Shown: positions 52,898 to 62,543 of the stretch, piece by piece
Numbering within the stretch: the stretch's first letter is position 1
How the letters are laid out: every line of letters starts with the position of its first letter
Source: Rhizobium acidisoli
Lineage (GTDB): Bacteria; Pseudomonadota; Alphaproteobacteria; Rhizobiales; Rhizobiaceae
Assembly: GCF_002531755.2 (NCBI RefSeq)
Contig: NZ_CP035001.1
Location: 1 to 64,000, forward strand
Length of the DNA: 64,000 nucleotides
Reading direction: 5' to 3'
Notes under the pieces: generated by a model
Database searches by the model: none
What the model was told of the DNA's origin: nothing
The model's input: the letters and a program-made list of their open reading frames with translations, nothing else
Program-made: the position numbers and the translations under genes

Positions 52898-53674
52898 TCA
52901 GTAATGCTCCGATTGCGAGAAGGTTCTCGCCAGTTCGGCCTGGCCGGCCGTCAGGCCGCAATCGACCGGCAGGCAGACGCCTGAGATGGCGGCGGCGAGC
53001 GGACCGGCAAGGAAGGCGACCGCATTGGCGACATCCTGGGGATCGACGACCCGCTGCAGCGGATACCAGCGGCGCGCTTCCTCGAAAACATTCGGATTGG
53101 CGGCGGCGCGTTTCTCCCAGGCCTGCGTCTTCACCGTGCCGGGTGCAACCGCGTTGGAGCGGATGCCGAACTTGCCGTATTCGACGGCGACCAGCCGGGT
53201 GAAATGCAGCAGGCCGGCCTTGGCGGCGCTATAGGCCGGGTGCCCGAAGACATTCATGCCGTTGACCGAGGCGATGTTGACGACGGAGCCCTTCGAAGCC
53301 TTCAGCATCGGTTCGAAGGCGCGGAAACACAGGAATGCCGCTTCGAGATTGAGCGCATTATCCGCTCGCCAGATCTCGGGCGTCGTCTCGTGCAGGCTGG
53401 TGGCGCGCGCCGCACCGGCATTGTTGACCAGCGTTCGCACTACGCCGGCGTTCGCGACGCATCTCACCAGTTCGGCAATGCTCGCCTCGCTGGTCACGTC
53501 ACATCCGGCGGCCACGAAGCGATCGTCCGGCCCGAGCTTTGATGCCACGGCAGAAGCACCGGCAGCATCGATGTCGGCGAGTAACACGACATCGTGGTCA
53601 TCGGCGAGCCGTGCGGCGATCGCAGCCCCGATATCACCAGCAGCGCCGGTGACGATCGCTATCGACTTCGTCAT
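52898..53674 (-). CDS. SDR family oxidoreductase
   Basis: A 258-aa short-chain dehydrogenase: TGAAGDIGAAIAARL (residues about 8-22), NNAG near residue 90, Ser in VNIASVNGMNVFG, Tyr/Lys in YSAAKAGLLHF. ATG 53674 follows a GAGCGAC region and is chosen because MTKSIAIVTGAAGDIG is the family start; a longer open frame overlaps the rpiR gene and is spurious. It follows the rpiR gene by 25 bp and is probably in a ridA-rpiR-SDR unit. The sugar or hydroxy-acid substrate is unknown. Confidence 0.9.
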   Translation of the reverse strand: MTKSIAIVTGAAGDIGAAIAARLADDHDVVLLADIDAAGASAVASKLGPDDRFVAAGCDVTSEASIAELVRCVANAGVVRTLVNNAGAARATSLHETTPEIWRADNALNLEAAFLCFRAFEPMLKASKGSVVNIASVNGMNVFGHPAYSAAKAGLLHFTRLVAVEYGKFGIRSNAVAPGTVKTQAWEKRAAANPNVFEEARRWYPLQRVVDPQDVANAVAFLAGPLAAAISGVCLPVDCGLTAGQAELARTFSQSEHY

Positions 53675-53699
53675 TTTCTGTCGCTCCCGTTCATGAACC

Positions 53700-54563
53700 T
53701 CAATCTCCAAGCAATTGCCGGTCGTCGCCGTCACGGTGAATGACGAGCTGCTGCTTGATGCGCCGAAGCGTCGTCGTCGCCTTGGGCTGCACCGCATAGG
53801 CAACAAGGCTCGACAGGATATCGACCGTCGCGATGTAGGCGATGCGCGTCGAGGTCGGGCGGTAGATGTTGTTACCCTCCGGCAGGTCGATCGGCACGAC
53901 GATTTCGGCCGCCTTGGCAACCGGACTTGCCGTCTGGGTGAGCGCGATCGTCTTCACCTTGGCGCCGCGGGCAAGCTCGAAGGCCCGGACCAGCTCCATA
54001 TTGCGCCCGGAGAAGGACGAGCCGATCAGCACATCACCCGGCCTTGCCGCGGCCGCCATCATCAACTGCATGCTGTGATCGGAACTTGCCGTAATGCGAA
54101 GCCCGAGACGGAACAGCCGGTTCTGCAGCTCGTCGGCAATCATCGACGAATTGCCGCCCGAGCCGAAGGCATAGATCATATCGGCCTTGGCGATAAACGA
54201 AACGGCGGCTTCGATCGCGGCGAGATCGAGCGACCGATGCAGGAGAAAGAGCGCGTTCTGCGCCTTGGTGATGATATCCTGGGCGACATCGGCGGGATCG
54301 GTGCTTTTCGATTCCGGTTTCAGATAACGCACGCCGATATGGGCGGTCCGGGCGAGCTGCACCTTGAAATCGGAAAAGCTCTCGCAGCCGAGCCGCCGGC
54401 AAAAGCGGGTGACGGTCGGCGGCGATACCTCGGCCCGTTCGGCTAGCTCGATGATCGAGGCGTTCACGGCGAACTCAAAATCGTTGACGATGATCTCGGC
54501 GATGCGGCTTTCGGAGGGAGAGAGCCGGCTCTTGTCTTCCTGCAATGTCGAAAAGATATCCAA
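53700..54563 (-). CDS. MurR/RpiR family transcriptional regulator
   Basis: A 287-aa regulator with an N-terminal RpiR-type helix-turn-helix (SPSESRIAEIIVNDFEFAVNASIIELAERAEVSPPTVTRFCRRLGCESF, residues about 15-62) and a C-terminal SIS sugar-phosphate-sensing domain (IYAFGSGGNSSMIADELQNRLFRLGL, GDVLIGSSFSGRNMELVRAFELARGAKVKTIALT). It lies 21 bp after ridA on the same strand. Operator-like inverted repeats (TGAAA-N4/5-TTTCA) near the divergent ridA promoter and near 63795-63809 are candidate targets. Ligand unknown. Confidence 0.92.
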   Translation of the reverse strand: MDIFSTLQEDKSRLSPSESRIAEIIVNDFEFAVNASIIELAERAEVSPPTVTRFCRRLGCESFSDFKVQLARTAHIGVRYLKPESKSTDPADVAQDIITKAQNALFLLHRSLDLAAIEAAVSFIAKADMIYAFGSGGNSSMIADELQNRLFRLGLRITASSDHSMQLMMAAAARPGDVLIGSSFSGRNMELVRAFELARGAKVKTIALTQTASPVAKAAEIVVPIDLPEGNNIYRPTSTRIAYIATVDILSSLVAYAVQPKATTTLRRIKQQLVIHRDGDDRQLLGD

Positions 54564-54584
54564 AGCCGCTCCCGCCCTTATTCC

Positions 54585-54974
54585 TTATGCACCCTTCTTC
54601 TTATAGGCCACGCAGTCGATCTCAACCTTGCAATCGACCATCATCGACGATTGCACACAGGCGCGCGCCGGTGGATGTTCGCCGAAATACTCCTGGTAGA
54701 TCTTGTTGAAGGTCCAGAAGTCGCGCGGATCATCCAGCCAGACGCCGACGCGCACGACATCCTCGACGCCGTATCCAGCCTCATCGAGAATTGCCAGAAC
54801 ATTGGCGATCGTCTTGTGGGTCTGGGCGATAATGTTGCCGTCGATGATCTCGCCATCTTCCATTGCAACCTGCCCGGAAACATAGAGCCATCCGTCGGCC
54901 TCGACCGCACGCGCGAAAGGCAGCGCCTTGCCGCCGGCCCCCGTTTGAACAGTGCCATAGCGCTTGATGGGCAT
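54585..54974 (-). CDS. RidA family protein (Rid/YjgF/UK114)
   Basis: A 129-aa trimeric-type protein that in characterised members hydrolyses enamine/imine intermediates formed by PLP enzymes. Family motifs: GTVQTGAGGKALPFARAVEADGWLYVSGQVAM, then PARACVQSSMMVDCKVEIDCVAY. The active-site Arg is in ARACVQ (about residue 106). The start is ATG 54974. It is divergent from the operon containing a DSD1-type PLP dehydratase/aldolase, so it may detoxify that enzyme's enamine product (inference). Confidence 0.9.
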   Translation of the reverse strand: MPIKRYGTVQTGAGGKALPFARAVEADGWLYVSGQVAMEDGEIIDGNIIAQTHKTIANVLAILDEAGYGVEDVVRVGVWLDDPRDFWTFNKIYQEYFGEHPPARACVQSSMMVDCKVEIDCVAYKKKGA

Positions 54975-54988
54975 GCTGATGTCCTTGC

Positions 54989-55085
54989 AAATTATTTTCT
55001 TGATAAGTTGACAAAGGACCATAGAAAGCAGAATTTGGCCAGTGAAAAACATGAATTATGAAAAGAATTTCAATCCGGGGCTGAT
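54989..55085. promoter_or_regulatory. Divergent control region between ridA and the M81/DSD1 operon
   Basis: It contains AAATTATTTTCTTGATAAGT (54989-55008), which closely matches the AATTTATTTTCTTTAAGT element at 63725-63742 in front of the Gfo/Idh gene, and a TGAAA-AGAA-TTTCA dyad at 55059-55072 like the TGAAA-TTAAT-TTTCA dyad at 63795-63809. Such TGAAA/TTTCA dyads resemble RpiR-type operators. Control of both operons by the nearby RpiR protein is inferred. Confidence 0.5.
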
Positions 55086-55568
55086 ATGCGCGATCCTTTC
55101 CAGAATCCTTTCCCCTCCGACAGCGCCCGGCAGGCGATCTGGGAAATGCTCGTTTTGCGCGATATCGACGCCTTTCTCGCCACCGACTGGTCGAAGGTGG
55201 AGCATGATTTCGTCGAAGAGGGCTTCATCGGCATCGATGCCCAGAAGCAGGTCAGCCCCGACAGGTGGCGCCTGGCCTTTCCGACGCTGTCTTCTTATCG
55301 CCAGGAATGGCTGAAGCAGGCAAAGGATTTCGCCACGCAGAGCTTTGCAGAAGATCCGCGCACGGCGATCTTCACCACGACGACGCTTGAAGATATCGAG
55401 ATCGAAGGCGAGATGGCACTCGTCCGCAAGAAATTCGATGGCGGCATTACCAAGGCGGACGGCACTCGCGACGTCCTGCAATGGCAGACACTTTATTATT
55501 GCAGGCTTCACCAAGGACGCTGGAAGATCTCAGGTTTCACCGGCTACCTGCCGAACCCGATGGGGTAA
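55086..55568 (+). CDS. Hypothetical protein, NTF2/SnoaL-like fold suspected
   Basis: 160 aa, no signal peptide or membrane segment. A central pattern (FLATDWSKVEHDFVEEGFIGIDAQ, then TLEDIEIEGEMALVRKKFDGGI and the C-terminal LYYCRLHQGRWKISGFTGYLP) resembles NTF2-like small alpha-plus-beta folds. Recognition is by pattern only. It is the first gene of a rightward operon with the M81 peptidase (30 bp after the stop) and the PLP enzyme, so it probably participates in the same pathway. Confidence 0.65.
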   Translation: MRDPFQNPFPSDSARQAIWEMLVLRDIDAFLATDWSKVEHDFVEEGFIGIDAQKQVSPDRWRLAFPTLSSYRQEWLKQAKDFATQSFAEDPRTAIFTTTTLEDIEIEGEMALVRKKFDGGITKADGTRDVLQWQTLYYCRLHQGRWKISGFTGYLPNPMG

Positions 55569-55598
55569 AGCGGGGCCGACAACACGAAGGCCACTTTT

Positions 55599-57074
55599 TT
55601 GCGCATTTTCACGGCAGCATTGGCGACCGAGACCAATACTTTTTCCCCGATCTGCGTGGATCGCCGCGCATTCGAAGCCTCTCTTTATGCGCCCCCCGGC
55701 CAGCATCCGGAAACACCGACACTCTGCACCGCGCCGATCACCGCTGGACGGCGTGTCACCAAAGAGAAAGGTTGGCAGCTGATCGAGGGAACGGCGACCT
55801 GGGCCGACCCCGCGGGCCTCGTCAACCGGGCGACCTACGAAGAATTGCGCGACGAAATCCTCGACCAGCTCCGCGCGGCCATGCCGGTCGATGCCGTCGT
55901 CATGGGCCTGCATGGCGCCATGGTAGCCGCCGGATACGAGGATACCGAAGGCGATCTTCTCTCCCGCATGCGCGAGATCGTCGGCCCCGACGTGCTCATC
56001 TGCGCCGAACTCGACCCGCACAGCCATCTGACGGCCAAGCGTGTCGCGGCGCTTAATTTCGCCGTCTATTTCAAGGAATTTCCACATACCGATTTCGTCG
56101 ACCGCGCCGAGGATCTCTGGCGCATCGCCGTCGACACGCTCGAAGGCCGGGTCAAGCCTGTCATCTCGGTGTTCGACTGCCGGATGATCGACGTCTTCCC
56201 GACATCGCGCGAACCGATGCGCTCCTTCGTCGACAAGATCATGCGGATCGAGAAGGAAGATCCCGATATCCTGTCGATTTCGGTGGTCCATGGCTTCATG
56301 GTCGGGGACGTTCCCGAAATGGGAACGAAGCTGCTGGTCGTCACCGACGGCAAGCCGGAAAAGGGCGCTGATTTGGCGCGCGAGCTCGGCCTCGAGCTGT
56401 TTTCCAAGCGCGGCACCTTCATGGTCCCACAGATCGACGAGAAGGAAGCTGTCGCGCGCGCGATTGCTGCAACTGCATGGCCCGTCGTAATCGCCGATGT
56501 CTGGGACAATCCGGGCGGCGGCACGGCAGGGGATGCGACGGTCATTCTCGCCGAGCTCCTGGCCCGCGGCGTCAGAAGTGCTGTCATCGGCACCATCTGG
56601 GATCCGGTGGCCGTGCAGATATGTTTTGCCGCAGGCGAGGGGGCCGAAATCCCGCTGCGCTTCGGCGCCAAATCGGCGCCCGGCACCGGCAATCCGATCG
56701 ACGGCACCGTTAAGGTCTTCAAGCTCGTCAGGAATGCCGAGATGCAGTTCGGAGAGAGCCTGGCGCCGTTCGGCGATGCCGCCCATATCGTCCTCGATGG
56801 TATCGACATTATCCTCAATTCGACGCGCGCCCAGAGCTTCGATCCCAGCCTGTTTTCGGTGATGGGCATCGATCCCGAGAAGCAGAAGATCCTGGTGATC
56901 AAATCCACCAATCACTTCTTTGCCTCCTTCTCCCGGATTGCCGCCGAGATCCTTTACTGCTCCGCCGGAACGCCCTATCCCAATAATCCGGCGACGACGC
57001 CGTACCGGCGGGCGCCGAAGACAATCTGGCCGATCGTGGCCGATCCCCATGGAAGAGAACGCGGAGCCGCCTAG
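55599..57074 (+). CDS. M81 family metallopeptidase (MlrC-type)
   Basis: A 491-aa member of the MlrC family, whose founding member opens linearised microcystin; most relatives act on unknown amide substrates. Motifs: the N-terminal TETNTFSP with downstream HGAMVAAGYEDTEGDLL and AELDPHSHLT, FPHTDFVDRAEDLW and a C-terminal DNPGGGTAGDATVIL, which supply the metal-binding and acidic residues of the family. TTG 55599 gives the family N-terminus MRIFTAALATETNTF; no ATG precedes it closely. It is followed without gap by the DSD1-type gene (TAG-ATG), so the two are co-transcribed and likely in the same pathway. Confidence 0.85.
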   Translation: MRIFTAALATETNTFSPICVDRRAFEASLYAPPGQHPETPTLCTAPITAGRRVTKEKGWQLIEGTATWADPAGLVNRATYEELRDEILDQLRAAMPVDAVVMGLHGAMVAAGYEDTEGDLLSRMREIVGPDVLICAELDPHSHLTAKRVAALNFAVYFKEFPHTDFVDRAEDLWRIAVDTLEGRVKPVISVFDCRMIDVFPTSREPMRSFVDKIMRIEKEDPDILSISVVHGFMVGDVPEMGTKLLVVTDGKPEKGADLARELGLELFSKRGTFMVPQIDEKEAVARAIAATAWPVVIADVWDNPGGGTAGDATVILAELLARGVRSAVIGTIWDPVAVQICFAAGEGAEIPLRFGAKSAPGTGNPIDGTVKVFKLVRNAEMQFGESLAPFGDAAHIVLDGIDIILNSTRAQSFDPSLFSVMGIDPEKQKILVIKSTNHFFASFSRIAAEILYCSAGTPYPNNPATTPYRRAPKTIWPIVADPHGRERGAA

Positions 57075-58175
57075 ATGCATGATGCCAGCTTTGCCGTCGT
57101 CGCCAGGGCGGGAGACCGGATCGCCGATCTCTCGACGCCGCGCCCCGTGATCGACGAAGACCGGCTGGCCGCCAATATCGCCCGCGTTCAATCCTATATG
57201 GACGAGCACGGCCTGAACTTCCGCCCGCATATCAAGACGCACAAGATCCCGGCTCTCGCCGTGGCGCAGATTGCCGCCGGCGCCAAGGGCATCAACTGCC
57301 AGAAGGTGACGGAGGCCGAGGTCTTTGCCGCAGCCGGCTTCGGCGACATCCTGATCACCTTCAACATAATCGGACAGCAGAAACTCGAGCGCCTGGCAAA
57401 ACTGAACGAGAAAATCCCGGCGCTCAAGGTCGTCGCCGATAGCGAAACGACGATTGATGGGCTGGCCGCCCATTTCTCCGGCCACAAGCCGCTAACCGTG
57501 CTTGTGGAATGCGACACCGGCGGCGGCCGCTGCGGCGTGCAGACGCCTGAAGAAGCCGCCTCGCTCGCCAGGCGCGTTGCCGCCGCCGACGGCCTCACCT
57601 TCGGTGGCATCGTCACCTATCCGAAGCCCCAATCGGCGGCCGCCGTCGAAGCCTTCATCACCGAGACGCTGGACCGCCTGAAATCCGACGGCATCGCCTG
57701 CCCGATCGTCAGCAACGGCGGAACGCCGAGCCTGTTCGAGGCGCATCTCGTCCCGTCCGCCACCGAGCACCGCGCCGGCACCTATATCTACAACGACCGC
57801 CAGATGGTGCGCATGGGCCATTGCAGCGAGGACGACTGCGCCATGCACGTGCTCGCCACCGTCGTCTCCCGCCCGACCGCCGACCGCGCCGTCATCGACG
57901 CCGGCTCGAAAGCGCTGACCTCGGACCTGCAGGGCTTCAGCGATTACGGCCTGATCGTCGGTTATCCCCAGGCCCGGATCACCAGCCTCTCGGAAGAACA
58001 CGGCGTGATCGATCTCTCAGGCTGCACCGGCCCCCGGCCGCAGATCGGCGAAAAGCTTTTCATCATCCCGAACCACACCTGCGTGGTTTCCAACCTGTTC
58101 GACACGATGGTCTTTCATCTGGGAGGCGTGGTGACACGCGTCGAAGATGTCGCGGCCCGCGGTCTCGTCTGGTAG
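57075..58175 (+). CDS. DSD1-type PLP-dependent enzyme (D-serine dehydratase / D-threonine aldolase-like, alanine racemase fold)
   Basis: 366 aa. N-terminal PLP barrel with the Schiff-base Lys in FRPHIKTHKIPALA (about residue 59). ECDTGGGRCGVQTPEEA and SNGGTPSLFEAHL are typical PLP/phosphate elements. The C-terminal barrel has the zinc ligands HTCVVSNLFD, shared by D-threonine aldolase and D-threo-hydroxyaspartate dehydratase. It directly abuts the M81 gene. It would act on a D-hydroxyamino acid; the pairing with RidA is chemically sensible because such dehydratases release enamines. Confidence 0.87.
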   Translation: MHDASFAVVARAGDRIADLSTPRPVIDEDRLAANIARVQSYMDEHGLNFRPHIKTHKIPALAVAQIAAGAKGINCQKVTEAEVFAAAGFGDILITFNIIGQQKLERLAKLNEKIPALKVVADSETTIDGLAAHFSGHKPLTVLVECDTGGGRCGVQTPEEAASLARRVAAADGLTFGGIVTYPKPQSAAAVEAFITETLDRLKSDGIACPIVSNGGTPSLFEAHLVPSATEHRAGTYIYNDRQMVRMGHCSEDDCAMHVLATVVSRPTADRAVIDAGSKALTSDLQGFSDYGLIVGYPQARITSLSEEHGVIDLSGCTGPRPQIGEKLFIIPNHTCVVSNLFDTMVFHLGGVVTRVEDVAARGLVW

Positions 58176-58288
58176 GGGTCGGGATCGGTCGAGAGTGAAA
58201 TGGTTCTGATGGGCGAAGCGACATCGTCCGCGATCTCGATATCAGCAAGAATGCAGTCGGACGTGCCGCCGACACGGAGCCAGTCGCT

Positions 58289-59422
<1,134 letters not shown>

Positions 59423-59470
59423 AAATCTGTCTCCGCCGGCGGTCTTCGTCGCACATTAGATATAGGGGAG

Positions 59471-59494
59471 GGGCCGCGGCTTTTGCCGCGACCC
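59471..59494 (-). terminator. GC-rich hairpin between the substrate-binding protein and ATPase genes
   Basis: A 10-bp stem with one mismatch (59471-59480 with 59485-59494) and TTTT loop lies 20 bp after the SBP stop. In SBP-containing operons such stems act as attenuators that keep SBP mRNA more abundant than downstream genes. No T-run, so it is probably a partial terminator or stabiliser. Confidence 0.5.
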
Positions 59495-59513
59495 GAGGGA
59501 GCCTTAGGAGGGA

Positions 59514-60746
59514 TTACTTGAAGGCTTCGATTTCGCCGGCAGCCTTCTTCAGTGCGGCTTCCGGCTCGGCCTTTCCAGTCACCACCGATTGGATCATTTC
59601 GATCATCGAGTTCTGGAAGCCCTTATAGTCGGTGAAGAGCGGCTCGGGACCACCATAGCTGATGCCGTCGATGAGCGGCTTCCAGTAGGGGTCCTTGGCG
59701 ACGAATTCGTCGACCTTTGCCGACGGGCGGAGGGGCGTGAGGCCGGCGCCGCCCTGCAGCTCGTATTCCGACTGGACATCCGGCGAGGTGATGAACTTGG
59801 CAAACTCCGTCGCCTTGTCCTCGACGCCGGAGCCCTTGAAGATCGCCAGGCTGTCGGTGATCAGCAGCGTGCCCGGGCCCTTGGCGTTCGGACCGAGCGG
59901 CAGCGTCGTGATGCCCCAGCTGATCTGCGTCTTCTTCAGACGGTCGGCGGCACCCGAACCTGCCTGGATCATCGCCACCTTGCCGTCGAGAAAGATGGCG
60001 CGTACTTCGTTCTGCTCATAGGCCGTCGGGCCTTCTTCGGAGTAGGGGACGATGTCCTTATAGGCTTTCAGCGCGGCGAGGATTTCGGGGCTGTCGAGCG
60101 TGACCTTGCCGTCTGCACCGATTACACTGCCGTTGTTGGTGTAAACCCAATGCATGAACTGGTGCATGGTGTTGTCGAAGGTCTTGGCGGAGAGACCGAA
60201 GCCCGGAATGCCGGTCTTTTCCTTGATGGTCTTTGCCATCTCGATTTCTTCGGCCCAGGTCTTCGGCGGCTTCTCGGGATCGAGGCCCGCCTGCTTGAAG
60301 AGATCCTTGTTCCAGTAAAGCGCCTTGGTGGAGAAGGCGATCGGAACGCCCCACTGGTTGCCCTCGAAGGTCACCGTGTCGACGATGTGGGGGTAATAGG
60401 TCTTCTTCTCGTCATCGGTCATCGGCACCGGAACGATGAGATCGTTCTGCGCGAACTCCTTCAGCGTGCGCGAGCCGACATAGGCCATGGCAACCGGCGT
60501 GCCGGCGGCGGCAAGCGTCGTCGCCTTGTCCTGGCACTGCGCCCAGCCGACGACCTCGGGGGTGATCTTCCAGCCTGCGTTCTTTTCTTCCCACTGCTTG
60601 ATGTATTTGGTGTGGACCGGGTCGATCGTGTCGCCGCAATAGATCCAGCTGATTTCCTTGTCGGCTGCATGGGCAGTGACCGTGGTCAGTGCCGTCGAAC
60701 CGAGCAAGGCGAGCGCCATAAGGCCTGTCTTGATTGTAATATTCAC
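59514..60746 (-). CDS. Sugar ABC transporter substrate-binding protein (family 1)
   Basis: 410 aa with a signal peptide (residues 1-27: GLMALALLGSTALTTVTAHA, cleavage after AHA) and an SBP_bac_1 fold (ISWIYCGDTIDPVHTKYIKQWEEKNAGW, GVPIAFSTKALYWNKDLFKQAGLDP). The start is GTG 60746 with GGGAG upstream. It is third from last in the leftward operon. The bound sugar is unknown; location next to Gfo/Idh and RpiR-linked genes suggests a carbohydrate derivative. Confidence 0.92.
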   Translation of the reverse strand: MNITIKTGLMALALLGSTALTTVTAHAADKEISWIYCGDTIDPVHTKYIKQWEEKNAGWKITPEVVGWAQCQDKATTLAAAGTPVAMAYVGSRTLKEFAQNDLIVPVPMTDDEKKTYYPHIVDTVTFEGNQWGVPIAFSTKALYWNKDLFKQAGLDPEKPPKTWAEEIEMAKTIKEKTGIPGFGLSAKTFDNTMHQFMHWVYTNNGSVIGADGKVTLDSPEILAALKAYKDIVPYSEEGPTAYEQNEVRAIFLDGKVAMIQAGSGAADRLKKTQISWGITTLPLGPNAKGPGTLLITDSLAIFKGSGVEDKATEFAKFITSPDVQSEYELQGGAGLTPLRPSAKVDEFVAKDPYWKPLIDGISYGGPEPLFTDYKGFQNSMIEMIQSVVTGKAEPEAALKKAAGEIEAFK

Positions 60747-60791
60747 GTCGTGACTCCCGTTCTTGGTTAGCTGTTCACTCGTTTTTTGGTC

Positions 60792-61649
60792 TTATTGTTT
60801 CACCGCACCGGCGGTCAGCCCGCCGACAAGGTAGCGCTGAAGGAAGAAGATGACGACCATCGCCGGCGCGATGCCGACGAAGGATGCCGCCATCAGTTCG
60901 TTCCAGATGACCTCCTGCTTGCCGAAATAAGCAAAGAGGCCCACCGGCAGGGGCATGTATTCGGTCTTCGAGTTGAAGGTCAGCGCGAAGATGAATTGCT
61001 GGGCGTAAGCGCCGATGAAGGTGGTGATGGCGACGACGATGATCCCCGGCATCGCAATCGGCAGGATGACGCGGCGAAGCGTGTAGAAATGGCTGGCGCC
61101 ATCCATATAGGCGGCTTCGTTGAGCTCCTGCGGAATGCGGATCATGTAGGTGCGCAGCAGCCAGATCGCCGAGGGGATCAGGAAGGCGACACCAGGCACG
61201 ATCATCGCGAGATAGGTGTTGAGCACACCCATGCTGCGCATCAGCCGGAAGAGCGGGATCAGAAGCACGGCGCCGGAGAACATGTTCACCGTCAGGAAGG
61301 CGCCGAGCAGGATGCCCATGCCCTTGAATTCGAACTTCGCGAAGGCATAAGCCGCCGGAATGACGAGGCAGAGCACGATCAGCGTGACGATGATCGAGAT
61401 GAAGAAGGAGTTGAAGATATAGCGCCCGAAGCCCGGAACGCTGACCCACATCGTCCGGTAAGCCTCGAAGGAGCCGTTCTCCGGCCAGAAGCGGTAGGGC
61501 GAGGAGAAGAGTTGGCTGAGGGGTTTCAGCGACACCATGAAGCCTTCGAAGAAAGGCGCCAGCACGAAGAACAGAAACAGCGCGATGCCGCAATAGATCA
61601 GGATGATTTCCCACCAGCGGTAACGGTCGATCATGGCAGCACTGCTCAT
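60792..61649 (-). CDS. Carbohydrate ABC transporter permease (MalG type)
   Basis: A 285-aa inner-membrane protein with six helices. N-terminal helix IILIYCGIALFLFFVLAPFFEGF; the EAA loop is ELNEAAYMDGASHFYTLRRVILPIAMPG (about residues 180-207). It overlaps the upstream permease stop by 4 bases (61646-61649, ATGA). Confidence 0.92.
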   Translation of the reverse strand: MSSAAMIDRYRWWEIILIYCGIALFLFFVLAPFFEGFMVSLKPLSQLFSSPYRFWPENGSFEAYRTMWVSVPGFGRYIFNSFFISIIVTLIVLCLVIPAAYAFAKFEFKGMGILLGAFLTVNMFSGAVLLIPLFRLMRSMGVLNTYLAMIVPGVAFLIPSAIWLLRTYMIRIPQELNEAAYMDGASHFYTLRRVILPIAMPGIIVVAITTFIGAYAQQFIFALTFNSKTEYMPLPVGLFAYFGKQEVIWNELMAASFVGIAPAMVVIFFLQRYLVGGLTAGAVKQ

Positions 61650-62530
61650 GCGCGCTTCTCCGGGTTAAGGCGGCGGGTGACGCGGAAATAGGCGAAGCAG
61701 AAGAGCGACAGGAAGATGCAGATCAGTACGGCGCGCGCCGCCCCTTCACCATATTTCTTCGAGCCGATGGCGGTCTGATAGGTATCGATGATCATCGTCG
61801 TCGTCTCGCCGCTCGGTCCGCCCTGCGTCAGGATCCAAATGATGTCGAACGAGTTGAAGGTGGCGATCAGCGACAGCATCGACATGGTAATGATGGCGGG
61901 CACCATCAGCGGCAGGGTGATACGGCGGAAGCGGTACCAGCGGCCGGCGCCGTCGGTCCAGGCGGCCTCATAGAGATCCTTCGGAATCGATTGGATCGCC
62001 GCCAGGAAGTAGATCGTCACCAGCGGCACGCCGATCCACACATCGGTGACGATCGTTGCCCAGAAGGCGGTGCTGCCATAGGCGAGGAAGGCGACCGGAC
62101 CGTCGACCAGACCGAGGCGCTGCAAAACGCCCGATATCATCCCGAACTGGCCATTATACATCCAGCCCCACATGAAGATGCCGATCGCCATCGGCACGAT
62201 CCATGGCGGCATGGTCAAGAGCCGGAACAGCGAGCGGCCCGGCACGGCGGCATTCAGCATCGTCGCACCGAATGTGCCGATCACCATTTTCAGCGCGACC
62301 GAGAAGAAGGTCCAGACGAAGGTGCGGAAGATGACCTCCGCAAAGGTGGCGTTGAAGATCTTCTGGTAATTGATCCAGCCGACCCAGTTGGTGGTCTTCT
62401 TCAGCGACGCATCGGTGAAGGAGAGAATGAAGGTATCGACAAGGGGATAGGCGACGATGGCGAGAACATAGAGGACGGCCGGAAGAAGAAGGATCCAGGC
62501 GAAGATGAAGGCGCTTCTTTGGACACTCAT
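61646..62530 (-). CDS. Sugar ABC transporter permease (MalF type)
   Basis: A 294-aa inner-membrane protein. N-terminal helix FIFAWILLLPAVLYVLAIVAYPLVDTFILSF, and EAA loop DLYEAAWTDGAGRWYRFRRITLPLMVPA (about residues 190-217). It follows the Gfo/Idh gene by 13 bp and overlaps the second permease gene, so it is in the same operon. Confidence 0.92.
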   Translation of the reverse strand: MSVQRSAFIFAWILLLPAVLYVLAIVAYPLVDTFILSFTDASLKKTTNWVGWINYQKIFNATFAEVIFRTFVWTFFSVALKMVIGTFGATMLNAAVPGRSLFRLLTMPPWIVPMAIGIFMWGWMYNGQFGMISGVLQRLGLVDGPVAFLAYGSTAFWATIVTDVWIGVPLVTIYFLAAIQSIPKDLYEAAWTDGAGRWYRFRRITLPLMVPAIITMSMLSLIATFNSFDIIWILTQGGPSGETTTMIIDTYQTAIGSKKYGEGAARAVLICIFLSLFCFAYFRVTRRLNPEKRA

Positions 62531-62543
62531 CTTGCCGCCTTCC